7,773 nt of DNA from Deinococcus aerophilus (GCF_014647075.1 NZ_BMOM01000058.1:1-7773); one strand, 5' to 3'. Shown: positions 1-6,855, counted from the stretch's first letter. A program made the numbers and translations. Notes: generated from the letters alone by a model not told the origin.

Positions 1-9
1 CGCCCCTCC

Positions 10-537
10 TCAAACCACCCTTGAGGTCGGCTGGCAACTCGTTTTCCGTCCAATCTCATAAAATCTGTCAGGCCGCCAGCTGATGCCACTCAGAAATGCG
101 GTCACCTGTGCATGCCCGTGCAGCGCAGCGTGTACGTTGCTGCTCCAGTTGACCGCCGGGTCCAACAGGTATGCCCCTCCGAGGGAGAGGACGCTGCCGT
201 CCCAGCCGAGCGCGACCCGCAACTGCCGGACGACGCGGGACACACGCTGCGCGGCCGCTCGCATCTCACGTGGTTTTCCGTCCCGGATCACTTCGATCAG
301 CTCGTCGGTGGTGAGGTCGCCGCCGGCGAGCATCAGGGCGGCCAGCGTGGCCAGTTCCAGACTGCGCGGCAGCACGGCCGGGGCGCTGTTCTCCACGCGC
401 TGCAGGAGTTCCAGCAGGTCAGCGGCGTTCTGACCCTCGTTCAGTGCCCTTTCGGTGGTCAGGATCGCGTCGTCGAAACGGCCTTCTTCCGCGAAGGCCA
501 GGACGGACGCCAGCCTAGCGCGCAGGCCACGGCACGG
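10..537 (-). pseudogene. 5'-truncated TPR / winged-helix (BTAD/SARP-like) regulator remnant
   Basis: The minus-strand frame is open from codon 535-537 down to a TGA at 10-12, about 175 codons. It begins in a TPR-like helical pair (ARLASVLAFAEEGRFDDAILTTERAL). A winged-helix-like segment follows (LELATLAALMLAGGDLTTDELIEVI..., then VVRQLRVALGWDGSVLSLGGAYLLDP), the pattern seen in BTAD/SARP-type regulators that join a TPR region to a C-terminal DNA-binding-like domain. The frame is closed on the 5' side by TAG at 538-540, before any normal start, and no TPR sequence continues upstream in this frame. Intact relatives are many hundreds of residues long, so this looks like the 3' remnant of a larger gene. 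The first usable start in frame is GTG at 396, which has no clear ribosome site and would omit the TPR part (128 residues). The last ~20 residues (RPDRFYEIGRKT...) do not look like the usual continuation, so the 3' end may also be altered. Family assignment is from pattern recognition only. Confidence 0.55.
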
Positions 538-565
538 CTAACCCAAGGGTGCAACCGGGTGGGGA

Positions 566-745
566 TCAGCCGGGGCCGCCACCGGTTTTCGTGTCGTCAC
601 CGGCTAGGACGGCGGACGGTTGCGCGAGCCCCGACTGCAGGGCAGAGGACACGTCGAACAGCAGGGCGGGTAGCAGGGCGGGCAGCACGGCGGCCACGAG
701 CACGGTGAGCACCGGGGAGCGGCGGACAGAGCGGAAGTTGTTCAC
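566..745 (-). CDS. small protein with signal-peptide-like N-terminus (59 aa)
   Basis: This is an unrecognised 59-residue protein starting at GTG 743-745. AGGTGA lies five bases upstream of the start, a reasonable ribosome site; a longer frame upstream to 790 lacks this. The N-terminus is basic (NNFRSVRRS). An uninterrupted hydrophobic stretch follows at about residues 11-30 (PVLTVLVAAVLPALLPALLF), then a small-residue region (SSALQSGLAQPSA) that could hold a signal peptidase site, and a polar, glycine-rich end (AGDDTKTGGGPG). It could be an exported peptide of roughly 15-20 residues or a single-span membrane protein. It reads in the same direction as the regulator remnant, 28 bases upstream of that remnant's open frame and in a different frame. 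TPR regulators are often paired with small exported signal peptides in other bacteria, so a peptide/regulator pair is possible, but this is inference. The opposite strand is also open here, so coding is not certain. Confidence 0.5.
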   Translation of the reverse strand: MNNFRSVRRSPVLTVLVAAVLPALLPALLFDVSSALQSGLAQPSAVLAGDDTKTGGGPG

Positions 746-1049
746 GGAGGTCACCTGGAGCGCCGCCCGGTCAGGGCGAACGCGAGACAAGGGCTCCCCC
801 AGGCCCCCAGGTGATGGGGGCCACGCGTGTTGGGCGTTTAGATGTGGGGAGGCGGGCGAAGGGCGCGCAGCTACGGCGTCCGGCTCCGCGGACGATCACT
901 TCCGGGGAAACGCCCGCTGGGACGATTCCGTTCGGTGATGTGCGCAGCTTGAGGTCCGCTCGCGTCCAAACGTGACGCCCGGTTCACAGCCGATTCATGC
1001 GTCCTCACCTGCGGTCCCGGCTTCCCGACTCAGGTCGTACGCTCCGGTC
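746..1049. other. intergenic region between divergent small-protein gene and cas3
   Basis: These 304 bases separate the minus-strand small protein from the plus-strand cas3, so both promoters should lie here. I see no convincing -35/-10 pair for either. TCTAAA on the minus strand (near 838-843) and TTGAGG on the plus strand at 949-954 are the only weak candidates. A GC-rich hairpin at 802-822 is the one clear structure. The cas3 frame is open from 939 and has a GTG at 972, so the right end of this stretch may be coding if that start is used. Confidence 0.6.
802..822. promoter_or_regulatory. GC-rich inverted repeat (possible operator or 5'-UTR hairpin)
   Basis: GGCCCCC (802-808) and GGGGGCC (816-822) form a perfect 7-bp stem around the loop AGGTGAT. 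There is no T-run on either side, so it is not an obvious intrinsic terminator. It lies about 57 bases upstream of the small minus-strand gene and about 228 bases upstream of the cas3 ATG. A palindromic CACGCGTG follows directly at 822-829. The structure is seen in the sequence; a regulatory role is a guess. Confidence 0.35.
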
Positions 1050-3932
1050 ATGACCCCACCGCACACAACCCCGCACACGCCCAGTGCCGCTGTTCAGGTC
1101 CTGTGGGCCAAGAGCGGCCAGAGATCGAAAGGGGAGGGCTGGCTACCGGTTCTGCACCACCTGTTGGACGTCGGCGCGTGCGCGGCCGCCATCCTGGAAC
1201 GCGAACCTGTCTCCACCCGCAACCTGCTGGCCGGGGACCTGGGGGTCCCTGACACGGACCTCGCCGTGCGCTGGACCTGCGCCCTGGCCGCCCTGCACGA
1301 CCTTGGTAAAGCCAGCCCCGCCTTCCAGCACAAAGCCGAAGTGCTGGCTGAGCGCGTCTGGAAGGTGCTGCCCTGGCAGAATCACGCCGAGAACACCCCG
1401 CATGGTCTGGTCACGCAGAAAGTCCTGCCGCCTCTGCTCGAAGCACGCGGCTGGAACTCTGCTGTCGCACGCCGCGCCGCGCAGGCCATCGGCTGCCACC
1501 ACGGCCAGCGGCAGGACACGCCCCGTGCCCCCGACCGCGGCACGGGGCCCGAATGGCAGGCCGTTCAGAACGAACTCGTGACGCTGGTCCTGACCGCCTT
1601 CGGGTTGCAGGACGCCCCGGCGCCCCCCGAGATCACGTTTGCCGGGGGCGCGTTCATGCGACTGGCCGGACTGACCAGCTTCGCTGACTGGGTCGGGAGT
1701 TCCTTCCCGCTAAACGGCGACCCCTGCCCACTCCCCTTCACTGACCCAACCGCGTACCTGTCCCGCGCGGTTGCTCAGGCCCGCGCCGAGTTGGACCGCA
1801 TCGGCTGGACCACACGTGAACCCCTCGCCCCCGATCTCGCCCCTCTGGACGAGACCTTCAACTTCATCCCAGGATTCAGTGCCCGGCCCCTTCAGACTCT
1901 GCTGGCCGACCTCCTAAACACCCCGGATACCCGCCCCGCCCTGATCCTCGTCGAGGCCCCCATGGGTGAAGGCAAGACCGAGGCAGCCCTATACGCGCAC
2001 CTGCAACTCCAGAACGCCGCCGGGTACCGCGGCCTGTACGTCGCGCTGCCCACCCAGGCTACCGGGAACGCCATGTACGCCCGCCTGCGCGCCTTCCTAG
2101 GACACCAGGCCGCCCGGCGCCCCGGCCAGGCCCCAGTCACCGTGGACCTGCAACTCCTGCACGGCGGGTCCGCCCTGAACGACATTTATCAGCACGATCT
2201 GGTCCGCACCCGCAGCGCGCAGCAGCAGACCCTCCACCTGAACCCCAACACTGACAGGGACGCATCGGACACCGTGCGTGCCGGTGAGTGGTTCAGTCAC
2301 CGCAAACGCGCCCTCCTCAGCGAGTACGGCGTCGGCACCGTCGACCAAGCGCTGCTGGGCGTCCTGAACGTGAATCACCAGTTCGTGCGCCTGTGGGGCC
2401 TCGGGAACCGCGTCATCGTCCTCGACGAGGTCCACGCATACGACACGTACACCACCCAGCTCATCCACGCGCTGGTGCGCTGGATGCATGCCCTGAACTC
2501 CAGCGTGATCATCATGAGCGCCACCCTCCCCAACCAGACCCGGCAGGACCTCCTGAACACCTGGAACGTCACGCCCGACCCGGCCCCCGGCTACCCTCGC
2601 CTGACCGTCGCCCGCACCGGCGACCCCGCCCCCACCTCACGCCACATCCCCGGACCGCGCCGCACCCAGACCGTCACCCTGCGTGGCACCGACCCGGCCC
2701 CCGCTGCCCTAGCCGCGCAGGCCGTCACGCTCGCCGAAGCGGGCGGCACTGTGACCGTCATCGTGAACACCGTCCAGCGCGCCCAGGACATCTTCAAGGC
2801 CGTCCGCGAACAGCTCGGCCCCCGCTTCCAGAGCATGTGCAAGGGCAGCAGGCACCCAGAAAGGATCGGCGTGCACCTCTACCACGCCCGTTACCCCGCT
2901 GACGACCGCGCCGAGCGGGAGGAACGCGTCCTGCGGTACCTCGGCAAGCAACCCGCCACGTATCCCAGAAACGGCGAGTCCCACACCGCCGACGTCCGCC
3001 CCGAACGGTTCATCCTGATCGCGACGCAGGTCGCCGAGCAGAGCCTCGACTTCGATACCGACGTCATGATCACCGACCTCGCCCCCATCGACCTGCTCCT
3101 TCAGCGCGCCGGACGCCTCCACCGCCACGAGGGCAACAGCGGACGGCGCAGCGCTCACGAGACCCCCACCCTGTTCGTGGCAGGCCTGCACGACTGGCCC
3201 AAGGAGGCCCTGAACGAACACCACTGGAAGTACGTGTATGCCCCCGCCCTGATGTACCGCACCTGGCACGCCCTGCAGGGCCGCATCCACCTCACCCTCC
3301 CGGACGACCTCGATCCTCTCGTACAGCGCGTGTACGACCCCGGCACTCCTACCCTGGAAGGTCTGGACGAGCATCAGCAGGCCACTCTCCGCAAGGCCGA
3401 TCACCACCTGAAGCAGCAGCGCAGAAATCAGACATCCCTGGGGGGGCAGGCGCACATCGGGCAACCTGACACCTTCCTCGACCTCCTCCCCCAACCCAGC
3501 CTCGGCGAACCCGACGGCGAACCTGCCCACGACGATACGAACGCCACCACTGATGACCTTGCCGCCGAAACCCCCCACTTCGGTACCCGCCTCGGCGACG
3601 ACAGTCTCCGCATCGTTCCCATTCACCGGAATGGCGCTGACTACCTTGATCCCAAAGGCCAGACCGCCGCGCAGATCACTACCCTCCAGAAAAACGACTG
3701 GGACACTGCCCGCGCCATCTATCGCCGCAGCCTCCAGGTGTCCCGCCACGACCTCATCCGGCACTACCGCGACCATCCCACCCGCCGGGGCACGGAACAC
3801 ACCGGCTGGGCCGCCCACCCACTCCTGCGCGACGCCGAACCCCTCATCCTGACCGGAAATCAGACCGCGATCGGCAGGACCCGCGTGACCCTTGACCCCG
3901 AACTCGGCCTGACCTACGAACGCATAGAATGA
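1050..3932 (+). CDS. cas3: CRISPR-associated helicase/nuclease Cas3, type I-E
   Basis: Cas3 is recruited by target-bound Cascade, nicks the displaced strand with its HD domain and unwinds and degrades DNA 3'-5' using ATP. From ATG 1050 the protein is 960 residues, near the usual 890-950 for I-E Cas3. The HD nuclease domain shows HHLLDVG (H36/H37), the HD pair in ALHDLGKASPAFQHK (H83, D84), CHHGQR (~150) and ADWVGSS (D213). The SF2 helicase shows Walker A MGEGKTEAAL (~306), LPTQATGNAMYAR, LHGGSAL, DEVHAYD (~459), SATLPN (~490), IATQVAEQSLDFD and QRAGRLHRH (~685). A polar linker at ~790-850 leads to a C-terminal domain ending HPLLRDAEPLIL...LDPELGLTYERIE. All key residues are present, so it should be active. 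GTG 972, in frame, would add 26 low-complexity residues; neither start has a strong ribosome site, and ATG fits family N-termini better. No Cascade gene follows: the array leader begins after the TGA. Confidence 0.96.
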   Translation: MTPPHTTPHTPSAAVQVLWAKSGQRSKGEGWLPVLHHLLDVGACAAAILEREPVSTRNLLAGDLGVPDTDLAVRWTCALAALHDLGKASPAFQHKAEVLAERVWKVLPWQNHAENTPHGLVTQKVLPPLLEARGWNSAVARRAAQAIGCHHGQRQDTPRAPDRGTGPEWQAVQNELVTLVLTAFGLQDAPAPPEITFAGGAFMRLAGLTSFADWVGSSFPLNGDPCPLPFTDPTAYLSRAVAQARAELDRIGWTTREPLAPDLAPLDETFNFIPGFSARPLQTLLADLLNTPDTRPALILVEAPMGEGKTEAALYAHLQLQNAAGYRGLYVALPTQATGNAMYARLRAFLGHQAARRPGQAPVTVDLQLLHGGSALNDIYQHDLVRTRSAQQQTLHLNPNTDRDASDTVRAGEWFSHRKRALLSEYGVGTVDQALLGVLNVNHQFVRLWGLGNRVIVLDEVHAYDTYTTQLIHALVRWMHALNSSVIIMSATLPNQTRQDLLNTWNVTPDPAPGYPRLTVARTGDPAPTSRHIPGPRRTQTVTLRGTDPAPAALAAQAVTLAEAGGTVTVIVNTVQRAQDIFKAVREQLGPRFQSMCKGSRHPERIGVHLYHARYPADDRAEREERVLRYLGKQPATYPRNGESHTADVRPERFILIATQVAEQSLDFDTDVMITDLAPIDLLLQRAGRLHRHEGNSGRRSAHETPTLFVAGLHDWPKEALNEHHWKYVYAPALMYRTWHALQGRIHLTLPDDLDPLVQRVYDPGTPTLEGLDEHQQATLRKADHHLKQQRRNQTSLGGQAHIGQPDTFLDLLPQPSLGEPDGEPAHDDTNATTDDLAAETPHFGTRLGDDSLRIVPIHRNGADYLDPKGQTAAQITTLQKNDWDTARAIYRRSLQVSRHDLIRHYRDHPTRRGTEHTGWAAHPLLRDAEPLILTGNQTAIGRTRVTLDPELGLTYERIE

Positions 3933-4035
3933 TCTCGAGCATCTGCCCGAGCCGCATGAAAATGTAAGCTGAGTCCGAGGTGTCAATAGATACCTACAGG
4001 TGGGTTGAGACCTGAAAGGCACGTGCTTCTGAAGT
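3933..4035 (+). promoter_or_regulatory. CRISPR leader
   Basis: This 103-base stretch between cas3 and the first repeat is less GC-rich than its surroundings. It is the leader because the broken repeat sits at the opposite end of the array and the repeats read in the same sense as E. coli I-E repeats (GAGTTCCCC first). TTGAGA at 4005-4010 with TCTGAA 17 bases later is a weak promoter candidate; I do not see a strong one. Two back-to-back inverted repeats occupy 3978-4014. No terminator with a T-run follows cas3, so cas3 transcripts may run into the array. Confidence 0.75.
3978..4014. repeat. two tandem inverted repeats in the leader
   Basis: First element: AGGTGTC (3978-3984), loop AATA, GATACCT (3989-3995), seven pairs including one G-T. 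Second element: CAGGT (3997-4001), 8-base loop, ACCTG (4010-4014), five perfect pairs. Both left arms share AGGTG, so the element also reads as a repeated half-site. It lies 22 bases before repeat 1, where host factors and Cas1-Cas2 recognise leaders in I-E systems. Function is inferred; the arms are short enough to arise by chance. Confidence 0.4.
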
Positions 4036-4979
4036 GAGTTCCCCACGCCTGTGGGGATGGCCCGGCGGGCGTCGTAGTCGCTGCCCGCGCCCCCGGGAGT
4101 TCCCCACGCCTGTGGGGATGGCCCGCGGTCAGCGCCGGGGCGCGGCTGGCCGTGGCCGAGTTCCCCACGCCTGTGGGGATGGCCCGGTGAACCGGATGTG
4201 GGATGAGCTGCTCATGTAGAGTTCCCCACGCCTGTGGGGATGGCCCGCTGACATGCGCGTCATGGTTCGGGCCGCCAGTGAGTTCCCCACGCCTGTGGGG
4301 ATGGCCCGGTGCGCTGTAGACGGGCCTTCAGCGGGCGCGGGAGTTCCCCACGCCTGTGGGGATGGCCCGCCGTCAAAGTCGGCCCCCAGCGCGGCCGTTT
4401 CGAGTTCCCCACGCCTGTGGGGATGGCCCGGCCACCGATCCGGACCACATCATCGAGCAGGCGAGTTCCCCACGCCTGTGGGGATGGCCCGGCCGTGCCG
4501 ATGGTCAGGCCGGTGTCTCTAGAGAGTTCCCCACGCCTGTGGGGATGGCCCGGGCGCGTGCCAGGAGCGCGGCATCGTGTTCGGGAGTTCCCCACGCCTG
4601 TGGGGATGGCCCGTCCTCCCCGCTGAAGGCGTCACGCACCATCCGGAGTTCCCCACGCCTGTGGGGATGGCCCGCGGTAAGGGGGGGGGAAACTGTACGA
4701 GAACGAGAGTTCCCCACGCCTGTGGGGATGGCCCGCCGGGGCGCGTTGCTGGTATCGAGTTCCTCAGGAGTTCCCCACGCCTGTGGGGATGGCCCGCCGG
4801 GGGAACCAGTGGGAGGGGTGTACGAGGGGAGTTCCCCACGCCTGTGGGGATGGCCCGTCGCCGCCGGCGTTCACGGTCAGGACCGTGCCGAGTTCCCCAC
4901 GCCTGTGGGGATGGCCCGCGACACTAGCCCCGACCCCCGACCCCCTCACCGAGTTCCCCACGCCTGTGGGGATGGCCCG

Positions 4980-5011
4980 GGCCGGGTCTCCCGGCGCTGG
5001 GTGGCCAACGA
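4980..5011 (+). repeat. CRISPR spacer 16, identical to spacer 26
   Basis: This 32-base spacer begins GGCCGGGTCTCC and ends GGTGGCCAACGA. It matches spacer 26 (5589-5620) at every position. Its neighbours, spacers 15 and 17, differ from 25 and 27, so this is not a block duplication of several units. Confidence 0.97.
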
Positions 5012-5283
5012 GAGTTCCCCACGCCTGTGGGGATGGCCCGACCTTCAAGAACCTGATCACGCTGGCCGACGAGAGTTCCCCACGCCTGTGGGGATGGCCC
5101 GCGGTCGTTGTTGTTCTGCGGCAGTGGGTTGTAGAGTTCCCCACGCCTGTGGGGATGGCCCGTGGGCCATTCAGAGCACGGCCGGGACGCTGCGAGTTCC
5201 CCACGCCTGTGGGGATGGCCCGCAGAGGCCGACCTGATGAACCCCGACGTGTGGGAGTTCCCCACGCCTGTGGGGATGGCCCG

Positions 5284-5315
5284 ACACCGACGAATAACCG
5301 ACCGACCGACCGACC
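5284..5315 (+). repeat. CRISPR spacer 21 with ACCG tandem repeat
   Basis: The last 19 bases of this spacer (5297-5315) are ACCG repeated almost five times, running into the G that opens repeat 22. Such a spacer came either from a microsatellite-like target or from replication slippage inside the array. The total length is still 32, which favours capture from a repetitive source. Confidence 0.85.
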
Positions 5316-5344
5316 GAGTTCCCCACGCCTGTGGGGATGGCCCC
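5316..5344 (+). repeat. CRISPR repeat 22, variant at base 29 (G to C)
   Basis: The repeat is standard through base 28 and ends CCCC instead of CCCG; the changed base is 5344. The following spacer 22 (5345-5376) is then exactly 32 bases, which supports placing the change in the repeat. Confidence 0.93.
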
Positions 5345-5588
5345 CCCACCCCCATCCTGGAGCAGCACGCCCACCAGAGTTCCCCACGCCTGTGGGGATG
5401 GCCCGCGCTCCCTGGCCTGCGAGGCGTGCGGCGCGGAGAGTTCCCCACGCCTGTGGGGATGGCCCGGCATACGCCGCAGAACAGCATGTGGGGGCCGGGA
5501 GTTCCCCACGCCTGTGGGGATGGCCCGGCGCGCATCGACTTCCCGCTGCCCACCGGCGGGAGTTCCCCACGCCTGTGGGGATGGCCCG

Positions 5589-5620
5589 GGCCGGGTCTCC
5601 CGGCGCTGGGTGGCCAACGA
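5589..5620 (+). repeat. CRISPR spacer 26, identical to spacer 16
   Basis: Second copy of the spacer at 4980-5011, lying 609 bases (ten units) further from the leader and therefore presumably the older one. The orientation and the boundaries relative to the repeats are the same in both copies. Confidence 0.97.
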
Positions 5621-6169
5621 GAGTTCCCCACGCCTGTGGGGATGGCCCGTTGCAGCGCTAATTTAATTTCCTCACGTGTGGGAGTTCCCCACGCCTGTGG
5701 GGATGGCCCGTTCGTTGAGGGTGCCCGCGTCATGATCGAGCTGAGTTCCCCACGCCTGTGGGGATGGCCCGCCGAATTGAATCTGGCCCGCGCTGACATG
5801 ATCGAGTTCCCCACGCCTGTGGGGATGGCCCGTTGCCGCACGAATGGAATGGGAGGTTGCTGTGGAGTTCCCCACGCCTGTGGGGATGGCCCGCCCGCCG
5901 CGTGTGCCAGTCCGGCGCGGAGATAGAGTTCCCCACGCCTGTGGGGATGGCCCGCGCACGCTCACGCCGTCGCTCAGTCCTGCGCCGAGTTCCCCACGCC
6001 TGTGGGGATGGCCCGACATCCACTCGTTTGCCGACGGTCTGGTGGAGGAGTTCCCCACGCCTGTGGGGATGGCCCGGACGCCAACAACGACATTGAGGAA
6101 ACCTACCGGAGTTCCCCACGCCTGTGGGGATGGCCCGTGGCCGGTGATCCATTCGCGGCACGTCACGCC

Positions 6170-6198
6170 GAGTTCCCCACGCCTGTGGGGATGGCCCT
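6170..6198 (+). repeat. CRISPR repeat 36, variant at base 29 (G to T)
   Basis: The repeat is standard through base 28 and ends CCCT instead of CCCG; the changed base is 6198. Spacer 36 (6199-6230) is exactly 32 bases. Confidence 0.93.
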
Positions 6199-6719
6199 TC
6201 TGGATCTTGTCACCCCGCGGGGACAGTGATGAGTTCCCCACGCCTGTGGGGATGGCCCGCGGGTGGCCCCCAGCACATGGTTGTCCCAGCTGGAGTTCCC
6301 CACGCCTGTGGGGATGGCCCGCCGGTGCTCGTCAGCGTGCGGTCGGTTTCCAGGAGTTCCCCACGCCTGTGGGGATGGCCCGGCCCTGCGGACCCTGACG
6401 CCGCCCGCCCTGGCGAGTTCCCCACGCCTGTGGGGATGGCCCGTCGTGGTCGAACAGCGGCGCGGCCTCGTCCACGAGTTCCCCACGCCTGTGGGGATGG
6501 CCCGCCCCGCCCCGGCGTAGATGACCTGGGCAACATGAGTTCCCCACGCCTGTGGGGATGGCCCGCCGCCAATCAGGACGCCGAGCCGCCCCCGCACGAG
6601 TTCCCCACGCCTGTGGGGATGGCCCGCGCTTTAAATGCTTCGGCTTCCGCCGGAGTCAGAGTTCCCCACGCCTGTGGGGATGGCCCGCGTCAGCTTGCCA
6701 ACACCAAGCCGGGGCGCGT

Positions 6720-6736
6720 GAGTTCCCCACGCCTGT
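6720..6736 (+). repeat. truncated terminal CRISPR repeat
   Basis: The final repeat matches its first 17 bases perfectly (through GCCTGT) and then stops within the right arm of the hairpin; the following TCGTCTCC is unrelated. It cannot form the Cas6e hairpin, so the last spacer would not be cut at its 3' repeat. This marks the trailer end and fixes array polarity. Confidence 0.95.
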
Positions 6737-6855
6737 TCGTCTCCTCAGGGTGGGAGAGCGCTTGGAATCTGATGTGCAAACCCCATGACTTGTCCCCCTT
6801 GGCCCGCCTGGGCATTGTCACTTGTCCCCCCGCGCGCCGGTTCAGGCTGAGCACT
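6737..6855. other. trailer junction between array and downstream gene
   Basis: Non-repeat sequence begins abruptly after the broken repeat. It holds the paired ACTTGTCCCCC motif, an in-frame ATG at 6772 with GGAA four bases upstream, and no clear promoter for the gene that follows. Its reading frame joins the downstream gene to the array, which creates an artificial long open frame back to 6226. Confidence 0.6.
6788..6830. repeat. direct repeat ACTTGTCCCCC x2, 32 bp apart
   Basis: The 11-base motif occurs at 6788-6798 and 6820-6830 (contexts TGACTTGTCC and TCACTTGTCC). Spaced terminal repeats of this kind occur at ends of some insertion sequences, for example IS21-type elements with multiple end repeats. 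No transposase or opposite end is visible in the window, so an IS scar is only a suggestion; a regulator binding site for the next gene is the alternative. Confidence 0.4.

Larger units (their letters stand above)
4036..6736 (+). CRISPR. type I-E CRISPR array: 44 full 29-nt repeats, 44 spacers, one truncated terminal repeat
   Basis: Repeats start at 4036 and recur every 61 bases to 5134, then every 61 from 5194 to 6231, then every 61 from 6293 to 6659, with a partial repeat at 6720. Each 29-base repeat begins GAGT, forms a 7-bp hairpin TCCCCAC/GTGGGGA around GCCT, and ends in the 8-base handle ATGGCCCG. In I-E systems Cas6e cuts just after the GTGGGG arm, so mature crRNAs should start with AUGGCCCG. 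Forty-two spacers are 32 bases; spacer 19 (5163-5193) is 31 and spacer 37 (6260-6292) is 33. The repeats are identical except base 29 of repeat 22 (C) and repeat 36 (T). Spacers 16 and 26 are the same sequence, leaving 43 distinct spacers. Spacer 1 (4065-4096) is leader-proximal and should be the newest; spacer 44 (6688-6719) the oldest. Most spacers are GC-rich; spacer 27 (5650-5681) is the AT-richest I noted at 44% GC. Confidence 0.99.

Noticed and set aside
112..708. 198-residue plus-strand frame at the left end
   Set aside because: It is opposite the regulator remnant and the small peptide, both of which look more protein-like, and its sequence is rich in Arg and Gly with no motif.
549..938. 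129-residue plus-strand frame
   Set aside because: Composition is that of a shadow frame (R/A/G/S-rich), with no recognisable domain; it overlaps the minus-strand small protein and intergenic DNA.
972..1049. GTG start for cas3 at 972
   Set aside because: It adds 26 low-complexity residues without family resemblance and has no good ribosome site; ATG 1050 preferred, though not proven.
3978..3995. Leader inverted repeat as a cas3 terminator
   Set aside because: The stem is AT-interrupted with one G-T pair and is not followed by a T-run.
2709..4046. 445-residue minus-strand frame opposite cas3
   Set aside because: It is the antisense shadow of a GC-rich gene; cas3 on the plus strand has full-length family motifs.
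4034..6736. Many open frames across the array encoding repeating [28 protein letters not shown] or AIPTGVGNS units
   Set aside because: They are translations of the CRISPR repeat in each frame; the 61-base period rotates the frame at each unit. No protein is supported.
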